From assembly GCF_005502935.1 (NCBI RefSeq), contig NZ_SCMP01000002.1, positions 62,001 through 126,000 of the forward strand: 64,000 bases of DNA. Reading direction: 5' to 3'. The notes beneath the pieces are model-generated. The model did not search any database. It was not told where the DNA came from and was given only the letters and a program-made list of their open reading frames with translations. Within the stretch, counting starts at the first letter, position 1; each line of letters begins with the position of its first letter. Of the stretch, positions 45,224 through 55,183 are shown piece by piece. The position numbers and the translations under genes were made by a program. This DNA comes from Pseudomonas sp. 2FG (GTDB lineage: Bacteria; Pseudomonadota; Gammaproteobacteria; Pseudomonadales; Pseudomonadaceae).

Positions 45224-46357
45224 TTAGGCCAGCAGGGCTACCGACTTGATTTGCGCCCACAAGCGCTGGCCGCGGTGCAGGCCAAGCTGGTCGCGGGAAT
45301 AACGCGTGATGCGGGCCAGCAGCGGCGTGCCCTCCATCTCCAGGCGCACCAACACATGGGCGGCGTTATCCGCGGGAACTTCAGCGCTGACGGTCACCGG
45401 CAGCAGATTGAGAATGCTGCTGTGCAAGGGTTTCTCCAGGTTCAGGCTCACGTCACGCGCCTGGATCTTGCAGCGCATGCGCTTGCCTGGCGTGACTGGC
45501 GAGTGGGCGACCCGAACGCTCATGGCACTGTTCGGAAACCCCAGGCTCAGCAGCCGATAGGCCGAGTCGTAGCCGGTCACCACGCCCTCGACCACCACGC
45601 CCGCATCCTCACCGAGCGCCATGGGCAGATCCAGGCGAGCGAGGATTTCACCAACCGGGCCGCTGGCCAGCACCTTGCCTTCATCCATCAGCACCAGGTG
45701 ATCAGCCAGGCGGGCGACCTCATCCGGCGCATGGCTGACATACAGAATCGGGATATCCAGTTCGTCGTGCAGGCGCTCCAGGTAAGGCAGTATCTCGCCT
45801 TTGCGTTTGAGATCGAGCGCCGCCAGCGGCTCATCCATCAGCAGCAGCTTCGGACTGGTGAGCAGGGCGCGGGCGATGCCGACGCGTTGACGCTCGCCAC
45901 CGGAAAGTCGGGCGGGCATGCGCTCGAGCAGGTGTTCGATGCCCAGCAGCTCCACCGCGTGGTCCAGTGCCACCCGGCGCTCGCTCGAGGCTATGCGCTT
46001 CAGGCCATATTCCAGGTTGCGCCGCACGGAAAGGTGTTCGAACAGGCTGGCTTCCTGAAACACATAACCCAGCGCGCGCTTGTGGGGTGGCAGGAAATGG
46101 CCCTTGCTGCTGTCCTGCCACAGCTCGCCGTTGACCCGCAGATAGCCGTCCTTAGGCCGCTCCAGCCCGGCGACACAGCGCAGGCACGTGGTCTTGCCAG
46201 AGCCAGAATAACCGAACAGTGCGGTCACGCCGCGGCCCGGAAGCTGCAAATCGACATCCAGGGAAAAGCCGGGATATGGCACGCGAAAACGCGCATGAAT
46301 CTGTCGCTCCAGTGATTCGTCGAGGAGCAATGGGGCCGTTATGGAGGTGCTGCTCAT
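45224..46357 (-). CDS. modC: Molybdate ABC transporter ATP-binding protein
   Basis: 377 residues. Walker [12 protein letters not shown] (about 48-58), signature [16 protein letters not shown] (about 144), Walker [13 protein letters not shown] (about 164) and H-loop YVSHAPDE. The C-terminal TOBE/Mop-like domain (about 305-375) contains [13 protein letters not shown], typical of ModC. Imports molybdate (and tungstate) with ModB and ModA. Last gene of the leftward modABC operon, which is preceded by a ModE box. Confidence 0.94.
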   Translation of the reverse strand: MSSTSITAPLLLDESLERQIHARFRVPYPGFSLDVDLQLPGRGVTALFGYSGSGKTTCLRCVAGLERPKDGYLRVNGELWQDSSKGHFLPPHKRALGYVFQEASLFEHLSVRRNLEYGLKRIASSERRVALDHAVELLGIEHLLERMPARLSGGERQRVGIARALLTSPKLLLMDEPLAALDLKRKGEILPYLERLHDELDIPILYVSHAPDEVARLADHLVLMDEGKVLASGPVGEILARLDLPMALGEDAGVVVEGVVTGYDSAYRLLSLGFPNSAMSVRVAHSPVTPGKRMRCKIQARDVSLNLEKPLHSSILNLLPVTVSAEVPADNAAHVLVRLEMEGTPLLARITRYSRDQLGLHRGQRLWAQIKSVALLA

Positions 46358-46393
46358 GCCTGGAAATCCCTTGGTCAGTCAGTTCTATGCGAC

Positions 46394-47074
46394 TCAGCGC
46401 CCAGCCGGTCTCATTCGCCCCTTGAAGTGGAGCGAGAGCAGTACCAGGAAGGAGAACACCAGCATGCCGCCGGCTAGCCAGTGCGCCTGGGCGTACTCCA
46501 TGGCTTCGACATGATCGAAGATTTGCACCGAGACGACTCGGGTTTTTCCGGGAATATTCCCGCCGATCATCAACACCACGCCGAACTCGCCGATGGTATG
46601 GGCGAAGCCGAGGATCGATGCGCTGATGAAACCTGGCCTGGCCAGCGGCAAGGCCACCGAGAAGAACCTGTCCCAGGGGCCGGCACGCAAGGTAGCAGCC
46701 ACCTCGAGGGGCCGTTCACCAATGGCCTCGAAGGCATTTTGCAGGGGCTGTACGACGAAGGGCATCGAGTAAAAAACCGAGCCCACCACCAAGCCGGCGA
46801 AGCTAAACGGCAAGGTGCCCAACCCCAGGCTCTGGGTGAGCTGCCCGATAAAGCCCTGCGGGCCCATAGTGACCAGCAGATAAAAGCCGATCACGGTGGG
46901 CGGCAGCACCAGAGGCAGGGCGACTACCGCGCCCACCGGCCCCTTCAGCCTCGAAGGGGTGCGTGCCAGCCACCAGGCGATGGGGGTGCCGATGACCAGC
47001 AGCAGGGCGGTGGTCAGCGCTGCCAACTGCAGGGTCAACCAGATCGCAGCGAAATCGGCGCTGGTAAGTGGCAT
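46394..47074 (-). CDS. modB: Molybdate ABC transporter permease
   Basis: 226 residues with about five membrane helices. The binding-protein-dependent transport signature includes [26 protein letters not shown] (in pieces, about 138-163), the EAA loop that docks on ModC, and the ModB motif [11 protein letters not shown] (about 57). Lies between modA and modC on the same strand with short gaps, forming one operon. Confidence 0.95.
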   Translation of the reverse strand: MPLTSADFAAIWLTLQLAALTTALLLVIGTPIAWWLARTPSRLKGPVGAVVALPLVLPPTVIGFYLLVTMGPQGFIGQLTQSLGLGTLPFSFAGLVVGSVFYSMPFVVQPLQNAFEAIGERPLEVAATLRAGPWDRFFSVALPLARPGFISASILGFAHTIGEFGVVLMIGGNIPGKTRVVSVQIFDHVEAMEYAQAHWLAGGMLVFSFLVLLSLHFKGRMRPAGR

Positions 47075-47093
47075 CGCGGACTCTCTCCCGGAC

Positions 47094-48054
<961 letters not shown>

Positions 48055-48144
48055 GTATGACCTCGAAAAGCACGGAGGGGAAACCCCGTACACGCAGTGT
48101 GTTCAAAGGAGCTGTCAGCCGCCTGGCTGGAGGCGCCGCTCACT

Positions 48145-48350
48145 CAGCCAGGCGGTGACCACTTGGTTGCCATCGTCGGCTTGGAGAGCGTTAAAACCCC
48201 GGCCTAACAGAGGGCAAAGAGGTCGTGGTCTTGGCCACAGCGCGCCGCAAAGTCAGTACCGTGGTGACTCGGGATGCGCTGTCAGACCTCGCAGTTCTCC
48301 GGCAGCGAACAGTTGCCTTGCTGGCGAATTTCCGCATCTTGAAAATAATT
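48145..48350 (+). pseudogene. Frameshifted remnant of a second Mop-like domain
   Basis: Plus strand: GGDHLVAIVGLESVKT, then a one-base frame change in the AAAACCCC run near 48193-48200, then GLTEGKEVVVLA, closely following the Mop pattern (IVA-VT-ESVK-LGL-EGKEV). Further on, TVVTRDALSDLAV and TVALLANFRIL may be a second decayed unit. No intact frame remains. The rest of the 48055-48604 gap is AT-rich and shows nothing else convincing. Confidence 0.45.
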
Positions 48351-48604
48351 AACTTTAAAGTCAAATTTTGGCGTTATGCACGCCGTCCTGTACCTGTTGG
48401 CACTCTCTGGGCACTCGAAACGCTCGTAACCCTCCTTAATCCGTAGCCGCTAAGACCGAGCAAACAACCTCGGCATCGTGAGTCCCCCTATCCGGACTCG
48501 CTGGCCTTGGTGATTACGGCGACCATACTTAAACAGTCGAATGACTACTCCAGTGGGTGTTGGCTCAGTCCGCCGCTGGCACCAGAGCACTGGCGGAGGT
48601 GGGT

Positions 48605-48952
48605 ATGCGCTTCGATGCCTTTTCTTTTGGCTCCATCAGCATCGATGGGGTCACCTATCCTCATGACGTGGTGCTCGTTCATGGACAGGTCCGCAAACGC
48701 AAGAAGAAACCGTCCAAGAAGTTCCGCGATGCCTTTGGTCACACCCCGCTGTCAATTGAGGAGGACATTCCCTGGGACTGTCGGCGGCTGGTAATTGGCA
48801 CCGGCAGCGGGGCGTTGCCAGTCATGGAAGAGGTGAGGCGCGAGGCTGAGCGGCGGCACGTCGAATTGGTCATAGTGCCGACAGCAGAAGCCATAGCGAA
48901 GCTGAAAGAAGCGCATGACCAGACCAACGCGATCTTGCATCTCACGTGCTAG
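48605..48952 (+). CDS. Mth938-like / NDUFAF3-type domain protein
   Basis: 115 residues. MRFDAFSFGSISIDGVTYPH then RKRKKKPSKKFRDAFGHTPLS and the IPWDCRRLVIGTGSGALPVM, EEVRREAERRHVELVIVPTA segments define the Mth938-like fold (DUF498 relatives). Function in bacteria is unknown; the eukaryotic relative is a complex I assembly factor. The ATG at 48605 follows GGAGG by 6 bases, better than the upstream frame opening at 48557. First gene of the accessory block that separates modABC from modE. Confidence 0.82.
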   Translation: MRFDAFSFGSISIDGVTYPHDVVLVHGQVRKRKKKPSKKFRDAFGHTPLSIEEDIPWDCRRLVIGTGSGALPVMEEVRREAERRHVELVIVPTAEAIAKLKEAHDQTNAILHLTC

Positions 48953-49096
48953 ATCAGCCGGCCAATGAAGCCAGTGTGGCGGCTCGACAGGCATAGCGGA
49001 GGGGTGGCGTTGTAGCCGAGGGTGTCAAGCGGGAGGGTGGCATTACCTGCCCAGGAGGCGCCCTGAATCACGCACAGTGCAAGCGTGGGGGATCGA

Positions 49097-51040
49097 ATGG
49101 AAAAGCTCGATGTCATCGCCTCGCTGGGCCAGATGCAGTTGCTGCGCCCAGCCTGGATCAACGCTGCGCTGACGGCGAATGACCGGCTGAAGCTGTATCT
49201 AACGGTGCTGCAAGCCGCGCATGCTCATGCGGAACAGCCGAATGCGGCGCCGCTGGATCTGACGCGCGAGTTTGCCTCGGCACAGATCGACGCTCCTTGG
49301 CTCAAGGATCTACCCGGCACGGCTTACCGGGCAGGCAAAGCGCTGCACGTGCCCGATTTCCTTCGCGTCGCCGCCCTGCTGCGGGATGATCTGCGCATCA
49401 TGGCGCGCCCGCTGGTCGAGGGCGGTAATGCCGCCGAGTCCGAACTGGATAGCCGGGTGGATCACTGGTGCGCCTGGCTCGACGCGCTGACGGACGACAC
49501 GCTCGAGGCAACGCAGCTGAAGGCGCTGACAAGTGGCAAGCGCGGCGGCGCGGACAGCTTCCACCTGCTGGTGATGGATCTGCATAAGGTGCTCAACCGC
49601 ATGGCGGTCGAGATGTCGAGCGAGGCCATCGACGGCGCGCACGTTTGGCAGCTGAACGAGGTGGACCGCCCCCGGGTCACCGCCTTCATGCGCGGACTCA
49701 ATCGCACCCGTGCGCTCAAGCTGAACCATCCCGGGCTCGATACGGCCGCTACTCGCGATGGCGACCGCCTGCTGCTGCAGAACGACATCGGCGTCAACGT
49801 CGCGCACGTACTCGTGGTTCAGGTGGAAGGGATGCGCATCACCTTGACCTATTCCGACCTGCACCGTCAGCGTTTCGCCTTCTTCCAGTCCATGCTGGCC
49901 GAGCTCGGCGCTAGCTGGTCCACGCCGCAAACGCGCACCACGGCCGGTCTCAATGCGGGCGAGGCCTATCACGTCGGCACCGCGACCTTCGAGTGCGAAG
50001 ACGAGGAGGCGCTGCTGCGCGTGCTCGAAGGTATTGGTTCACGCATCGTGTTCCTGATCGACTGGAACCGCGCCCGCAAACGTCTGCTGCAGTTCGTCAG
50101 CAAGGTCGATGCGGTGGCGGTTCTCACCGAAGCTGCCCGCCGTGAGGTGGGCCACATGGCCTGGTTGGTGGCCGGTGGCGAACAACTGATCTACGGTGCC
50201 ATGCAGGCCTTGGGCGCGGACTACTTCCACATCGGCGACCGCCTCGACCAGGTGATGGGGTCGGCGCAGGCGAAGGAGTTCCTCGACGAGGTGCTGGTGC
50301 TCTCCAGCCAGGCGATGCAGCAGCGCCAGCCGCTCGCGCTGATCGCGGACGATACGCGGCTGCTGCTGGTACGCCATATGCGGCGCCGGCGCGACGAATT
50401 CGATCAGTTGACCGAACATGCGGCGTACTGCCACGCGCTTGCCGAGGGCCTGCGTGATGCCCTCGCGCACGGCCACGAACGCGACAAGAGCGCTGCGCGC
50501 AAGCTGGCCGAGCGTGCCAAGGAATGGGAGCGCCAGGCCGACCTGCTGGTGATGAGCTCGCGCGTGCGCGCCGAGCGCCATCCGCGCTGGCTACCCTTCA
50601 CCCGCCTGATCGAGCGTGCCGACGATGTGGCCGATTGCCTGGAGGAGTCTGCCTTCCTGTTGTCGTTGATCGCCGACGACCACCACCAGGGCTGGCGGGG
50701 TGAAGTGCACCAGGTGATACAGCTGCTGGCCGATGAGGTCCTCGCGGCCACGCAGGACCACGTCAAGGCGCTCGCCATCGCCTGCACGCTCGGGGAGGAG
50801 AGTAGCGGGGAGGACCACGAGGAATTCGTCGCTGCGTTGTGGCGAGTACTCAATGCCGAACGCCAGAGCGACATCCTGCTGCGCGACGCCCGGCGTGCGC
50901 TGTCGGAGCACGTCTGCGATGCGGCGACACTGAACCTGAGCACGGAATTCGCTGTCGCACTCGAGCTTGCCACCGACGCGCTGCTCGCCACCGGTTACGG
51001 CCTGCGCAAGCTCGCGTTTAGCCGCGTGGGGGGCGTATGA
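49097..51040 (+). CDS. Large protein with a PhoU/DUF47-like C-terminal half
   Basis: 647 residues, no signal peptide or membrane segment. The N-terminal and middle regions are not recognised. The C-terminal third is all-helical and PhoU/DUF47-like: KEWERQADLLVMSSRVRAER, then FTRLIERADDVADCLEESAF, RVLNAERQSDILLRDARRAL and ATDALLATGYGLRKLAFSR, with the E-x-x-D-type metal sites of that fold. PhoU/DUF47 proteins work with phosphate transport. Its stop overlaps the start of the dikinase-like gene (ATGA), so the two are translationally coupled. It could be the missing acceptor-side partner of that protein. Confidence 0.7.
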   Translation: MEKLDVIASLGQMQLLRPAWINAALTANDRLKLYLTVLQAAHAHAEQPNAAPLDLTREFASAQIDAPWLKDLPGTAYRAGKALHVPDFLRVAALLRDDLRIMARPLVEGGNAAESELDSRVDHWCAWLDALTDDTLEATQLKALTSGKRGGADSFHLLVMDLHKVLNRMAVEMSSEAIDGAHVWQLNEVDRPRVTAFMRGLNRTRALKLNHPGLDTAATRDGDRLLLQNDIGVNVAHVLVVQVEGMRITLTYSDLHRQRFAFFQSMLAELGASWSTPQTRTTAGLNAGEAYHVGTATFECEDEEALLRVLEGIGSRIVFLIDWNRARKRLLQFVSKVDAVAVLTEAARREVGHMAWLVAGGEQLIYGAMQALGADYFHIGDRLDQVMGSAQAKEFLDEVLVLSSQAMQQRQPLALIADDTRLLLVRHMRRRRDEFDQLTEHAAYCHALAEGLRDALAHGHERDKSAARKLAERAKEWERQADLLVMSSRVRAERHPRWLPFTRLIERADDVADCLEESAFLLSLIADDHHQGWRGEVHQVIQLLADEVLAATQDHVKALAIACTLGEESSGEDHEEFVAALWRVLNAERQSDILLRDARRALSEHVCDAATLNLSTEFAVALELATDALLATGYGLRKLAFSRVGGV

Positions 51041-52656
51041 ACCCGCGACGCGATCCCGTGCAAGCGGCGGCCGAAGAGAACGCGCTCAGGCTGATCCATC
51101 TCATCGCCGGCGGCACGCCGCTGCCCGCGGCTGCGACCCCGGCAGCCTTGGGGTTTAAGGCTTGGAGCCTCGCCCGCATGGCGGCACTGGGCCTTCCCGT
51201 GCCGCCGGCCTTCGTTCTCGGCACGGGTTGGTGCGGGCGGGCTGAGGTCGGCCCCCAGCTCTGGCAGGGGGCACTGCAGGAACTGGAACGTTTTACCGGT
51301 CTCGGATTCGGCAATACGCGACACCCCTTACTGCTGTCGGTGCGCTCGGGCGCAGCGGTTTCCATGCCGGGGATGATGGAGACGCTGCTCAATATTGGTC
51401 TCACCGACGCGACCCTGCCCGGCTTGGTGCGGCTCACCGGGCATCCCCGCCTCACCTGGGATGCCTACCGCCGCCTGATTGCGGGGTATGGCGAGGTGGT
51501 AGCCGGCATCGACGCGCAGCATTTCGAGGTGGACCTCGATGCGGTACGTGCCGATAGCGACGAACGCGAACTCGATTTCTCCGCGCTGCGGGAGGTGGCG
51601 AGCCGCCATCAGGCCACCTATGCGCGGGAGGCCGGCGAGGCTTTCCCGCAGGATGCGCAGGTGCAACTGCGCGAGGCGATCGCCGCCGTCTTCGCCTCCT
51701 GGCACAGCGACAAGGCACACGCCTATCGTGAGTTGCACGGCCTGCCGCACTCGATGGGGACGGCAGTGACGGTGCAGCGGATGGTGTTCGGCAATGCCGG
51801 CGGGATGTCCGGATCGGGCGTAGGCTTTACCCGCAACCCGATCAGTGGCGAGCCCGTGCCCTGGGTCGACTTCCTCTTCAATGCCCAGGGTGAAGACGTT
51901 GTCAGCGGCCGGCGAAGTGCACAAGGGCACGACGAGCTGGCAGCCGTTGCGCCACAGGTCTGGGACTCACTGCTGCGCGCCACCGTGCAACTCGAGCGGG
52001 CCTTCGGCGACATGCAGGACTTCGAATTCACCGTGCAGGATGGCCAGCTTTACCTCCTGCAGACGAGAGGCGGCAAGCGCACGCCACAGGCGGCGGCGCG
52101 CATTGCGCTCGATCTCTGCGATCAGGGGGTGATCACCCAGGCAGTCGCGCTTGCAAGGACGCGGACGCTCGATGCCCAGGCGCTCGTGCTGCGCGTGGTG
52201 GCCGCCGAGGATGGCAAGACTCTCGCGCCGCTTGCCCATGCGGCCAGTGCGGCCAGCGGCGTGGTGTGTGGCGAGATCGCACTGGACGAGGCGCGAGTGC
52301 GGGAGCGCAAGGCTGCCGGCGCCACCGTGGTGCTGGTACGCCGCGATGCCGAGACGCGCGACATCGCCGCCCTCGATCTGGCCGACGGTTTGCTGACCCA
52401 GCGGGGCGCGCGCACCTCGCACGCTGCGGTGGTGGCACGCCAGCTCGGCAAGGTGTGCCTGGTCGGCTGCGAAAGCCTGGCGATCAACGAGTTGGAGCGC
52501 GTCCTGTCCATCGGCGGCCTGGATCTGAGGGAGGGCGATCCCATCACGCTCGACGGCAACGAAGGCGTGCTCTACGCCGGCACGACACGGGTGGAGGAGC
52601 GGATTCCGCAAGAACTGCTCGGCCGTCTCGATAGGCTGCGCAGCTCGCACGGCTGA
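51037..52656 (+). CDS. Pyruvate-phosphate-dikinase-like protein lacking the PEP/pyruvate barrel
   Basis: 539 residues. The ATP-grasp domain of PPDK is clear: LLSVRSGAAVSMPGMMETLL (about 103-122), GGMSGSGVGFTRNPISGEP (about 249-267) and an LYLLQTRGGKRTP end (about 340). It continues into the swivelling phospho-histidine domain with GARTSHAAVVARQLGKVCLV (His about 462). It stops where canonical PPDK (about 870 residues) would begin its C-terminal TIM barrel. It should therefore phosphorylate its own histidine from ATP and pass the phosphate to an unknown acceptor. Coupled by ATGA overlap to the PhoU-like gene. Confidence 0.85.
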   Translation: MNPRRDPVQAAAEENALRLIHLIAGGTPLPAAATPAALGFKAWSLARMAALGLPVPPAFVLGTGWCGRAEVGPQLWQGALQELERFTGLGFGNTRHPLLLSVRSGAAVSMPGMMETLLNIGLTDATLPGLVRLTGHPRLTWDAYRRLIAGYGEVVAGIDAQHFEVDLDAVRADSDERELDFSALREVASRHQATYAREAGEAFPQDAQVQLREAIAAVFASWHSDKAHAYRELHGLPHSMGTAVTVQRMVFGNAGGMSGSGVGFTRNPISGEPVPWVDFLFNAQGEDVVSGRRSAQGHDELAAVAPQVWDSLLRATVQLERAFGDMQDFEFTVQDGQLYLLQTRGGKRTPQAAARIALDLCDQGVITQAVALARTRTLDAQALVLRVVAAEDGKTLAPLAHAASAASGVVCGEIALDEARVRERKAAGATVVLVRRDAETRDIAALDLADGLLTQRGARTSHAAVVARQLGKVCLVGCESLAINELERVLSIGGLDLREGDPITLDGNEGVLYAGTTRVEERIPQELLGRLDRLRSSHG

Positions 52657-52858
52657 ACGTGCAACGCGCAAGCCGCCGGCAGCGATTGCAGTCGGCTCAA
52701 GTGACTTGATGATCAATCTGCGCAAGATCCATTGTAGAGCGATGACAGACGGGAGCCTTTCATCGGCCTGAAATGCCGCTGTCAGAAAGCTCGGTTGAAA
52801 TGGAAAGTGCCTTTGTTTCGACAACTAAACCAACAGGCTGGACGAGGTAAAAGTAGCT

Positions 52859-53272
52859 ATGGCTGACAAATTCCGTGTTCTGTTCGTCTGCGCAAACAAT
52901 GATGTTCGTTCCCTGATGGCGGAAGCGCTGCTTCGGCATACCGACGCCGAACACTTCGAAGCCTTCAGCGCCGGTATTGCGGCCGGTGAGGTGGATCCAC
53001 GCACGCTCGAGTCCCTCGATCATATCGGCATCGCCACGACCGGCCTGCGTAGCAAGGCCATCGATGAGTTCGAGGGGCAGCAGTTCGATTACGTGGTCAC
53101 TCTCTGCGACAAGTCGTCCGGGGAGGCTGCGCGGATGCCGGCCTCCGGAGAAGTGATGGTGTGGAACTTCGAGGATCCGGTTACCAGCGAAAGACATGAC
53201 CCCTTTCGTCATGCCCTGCAGGAGATTCACGATCGCGTCAAAATGTTCGCCACTGTGAAGACCAGGCACTGA
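52859..53272 (+). CDS. Low-molecular-weight phosphatase / arsenate reductase-like protein
   Basis: 137 residues of the LMW protein tyrosine phosphatase fold. The P-loop VLFVCANNDVRSLMAEALLR (about 8-27) keeps C-x5-R-S (Cys12, Arg18), and the C-terminal DP motif FEDPVTSERHDPF supplies a candidate general acid Asp. DYVVTLCDKSSGE resembles ArsC of the thioredoxin-coupled type and keeps the first of its two resolving cysteines. It could be a phosphatase or an arsenate reductase. It follows the dikinase-like gene on the same strand after about 200 bp and has its own upstream region. Confidence 0.78.
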   Translation: MADKFRVLFVCANNDVRSLMAEALLRHTDAEHFEAFSAGIAAGEVDPRTLESLDHIGIATTGLRSKAIDEFEGQQFDYVVTLCDKSSGEAARMPASGEVMVWNFEDPVTSERHDPFRHALQEIHDRVKMFATVKTRH

Positions 53273-53610
53273 CGCTCCTATAAACCCGAAGCAGACATTG
53301 CTGGACACTGCTCAGTAAGCGCCTTGCAGAATTAACAGGAGCATTCCTTTTATTCACGACAGGCCCGGTCGCAGGGATGCGCCGATCGAACTTATGGCCA
53401 CGAGTAAGTGATCTCTATTGGCCGAAATTGGGCACTCGGCCCCGCCAGGAAGGGGGAGATAGTGCATCAATAAATCGCTTATTCCTAATCGCTCTGAAAT
53501 AGACAGAAATCGCCTGAGAGCACCGATCTAGAGGCCTCTAAAGGTGTTGGCCAGCATCATGATGGCGAGCTATCATCAGCACCCTTGTAAGGTTTCCCGG
53601 GACTCTGCTG
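53273..53610. other. 338-bp non-coding gap
   Basis: AT-richer than the flanking genes, with several stop codons in every frame. I see no RNA gene, hairpin-plus-T-run or operator that can be supported here. Confidence 0.5.
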
Positions 53611-53835
53611 ATGAACGTCGAGATAGAAGAAGTACAGGGCACGGCTGGCTGGGTGGTAAAGCTGGACACCTGCACTGTAAGTTTCCGCAGCCAGGATGAG
53701 GCAGAAGCTTATGCCGAGCGGCTGCAGGCTCGACTCGATGCGCCTCACGCCCTGCCGGCAAGCTGCAGTGAAGTGTTAACCGAGTTGTCATTATCTGGCA
53801 GCACTGCGCAAGCAACACTTGAGTCGCATCAGTAG
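53611..53835 (+). CDS. Small acidic protein, function unknown
   Basis: 74 residues: MNVEIEEVQGTAGWVVKLDT then CTVSFRSQDEAEAYAERLQA and a polar tail. The beta-strand then helix layout with F-x-x-x-x-E-A-x-x-Y-A resembles small DUF2188-like domains. No strong ribosome site; GGGA lies upstream. It is convergent with the CHAD gene, 43 bp away. Confidence 0.5.
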   Translation: MNVEIEEVQGTAGWVVKLDTCTVSFRSQDEAEAYAERLQARLDAPHALPASCSEVLTELSLSGSTAQATLESHQ

Positions 53836-53878
53836 GTATTTACTTGCTTTGTCTGGCTGCCCCTCAAGGCGGCCTTTT

Positions 53879-54652
53879 TTACGCCTGCTGATTCTTCGCC
53901 AGCAACTCTGCAAGCTGGAACAACTCCACCTCGGCACTCATAAGCGCCGCGGTAGCCGCTACCTGCCATTTATCTTGCAGCGCTTGAAGGTCTTCCTCCA
54001 GTCTCGCCTTGAGGCACCATTGGTAATGATCATGCCAAGCGCCCAGTGCAGACTGCACAACCTTGAGCGAAGCTGCGGCCTCCGCGGATATGGGAGAAAG
54101 CCGAGGATAGGCATCGGTTGCGTAACGGGTGCGCTTGACCAAAATCCGTAGCTGGTGCCGATCGTATTGAGGGTCTGTCAGTGCTGCTTTCAATCGCTCC
54201 ACCTGCTTGTGCAAGCGCTTGGCAATCTTCTTCCTGATCTGGCGTAATTCGCCTTCACGCTCAGCAGCACGGAAATCTGACGGCCATTGATCCAGTCGGG
54301 CAAAGAGCTGATGGATCGTCGAGCTTTCGACGATGCTGCCATAGCTGGACTGCAGGATAGCCTTCCGGGCATTGGCCTGTTGTGTGAGCCCCTGCCGTTC
54401 AAGCTCATCGATCAACACTTCAAGATCACGCACTGGGGTAGTCAGCTTGCCAACCTCGGCAGCTGCTTCATTGAGCAGCGCTACTGCGCCGATCCGGCGT
54501 AATGGTCGCAACAGACTTCGCATGCGCCGCAGATTGATCCGCAAGTCATGCAGAGCCTCGCTATCTGTCCTGGCCTCTATGCGAGCGTAGGCATGGTAGA
54601 GCGCTGTCTCAAGCACCAAAACCTGGGCAACGATTGCATCTACGAATGACAT
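53879..54652 (-). CDS. CHAD-domain protein (polyphosphate-binding type)
   Basis: 257 residues, all helical. The CHAD signature is visible as ALHDLRINLRRMRSLLRPLR (about 33-52, the His and Arg/Lys line), RDLEVLIDELE (about 75), and HQLRILVKRTRYATDAY (about 171-187). CHAD proteins carry conserved basic pockets that bind inorganic polyphosphate and localise to polyP granules. The ATG at 54652 is preferred, with GGAG 6 bases upstream. Its presence beside PhoU-like, dikinase-like and phosphatase-like genes gives the block a phosphate theme. Confidence 0.85.
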   Translation of the reverse strand: MSFVDAIVAQVLVLETALYHAYARIEARTDSEALHDLRINLRRMRSLLRPLRRIGAVALLNEAAAEVGKLTTPVRDLEVLIDELERQGLTQQANARKAILQSSYGSIVESSTIHQLFARLDQWPSDFRAAEREGELRQIRKKIAKRLHKQVERLKAALTDPQYDRHQLRILVKRTRYATDAYPRLSPISAEAAASLKVVQSALGAWHDHYQWCLKARLEEDLQALQDKWQVAATAALMSAEVELFQLAELLAKNQQA

Positions 54653-54774
54653 CCGACGCTCCAAACACAGCTATGGAGAAATCAGATTAGCCGAGGAAAC
54701 CTGGGTCGTTTGAGCCACACATCAGGGAGATGTCGCCAGTCTACGGCGACCGGGGCAGTCAGGCTGTCAGGCTG

Positions 54775-55046
54775 TCAGGCCTTTACCTCCAGGAAGCTAG
54801 ATAACTCCACGAACTGTTGGGTCAGCTCATTGTGAGCTCCCTGGATTTCCTCAATTTCCCCGAGCACGGCCTAGCGTGTCTGGCGAGAAAAGCTGGCGCA
54901 GGCGAAAGGGATCAGGCAGCGGTCAGCGGCTATCAGCGCCGAGATGCTGTAGAAGTCGAGGCCCGAGTATCCAGGTAAATCCGCTCGTAATCCTCGTCCA
55001 GCTTATCCAGAAGCTTGCTCAGCTTTTGGGCCCGGTTTTTATGCCC
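54775..55046 (-). pseudogene. ParA-family ATPase fragment with two frameshifts
   Basis: Three successive minus-strand frames read as one ParA-like stretch. Frame 1 (about 54966-55037): NRAQKLSKLLDKLDEDYERI then YLDT. Frame 2 (about 54871-54966): GLDFYSISALIAADRCLIPF. Frame 3 (54775-54870): VLGEIEEIQGAHNE, then a tail ending FLEVKA. In intact ParA proteins these parts are contiguous (DYERIYLDTPP-ALNFYS-SALIAADRCLIPFDCD type). The start, Walker A region and C-terminus are missing. A triplicated agg-ctgtc octamer lies at its end (54757-54780). Confidence 0.65.
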
Positions 55047-55183
55047 GTGCGTTGCCTAGCATGCAGCGGATTGGGCGAATACAGTGCGCGGCGGTTGATC
55101 GGATGCGAGGCGCTCAAGCATCGCGAAGTCAGTATGAAGGCCAGTGGTAAGATGCCAGCGGAACCACTACTCGCAGACAGACG

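Noticed and set aside
52735..52805. Possible Pho boxes (ATGACAG and CTGTCAG) before the LMW phosphatase gene
   Set aside because: The two 7-mers are convergent rather than tandem with 11-bp spacing, and the second half-sites do not match.
54757..54780. Triplicated aggctgtc octamer as a CRISPR or satellite
   Set aside because: Only about three 8-bp units without spacers; simple slippage next to a pseudogene is enough.
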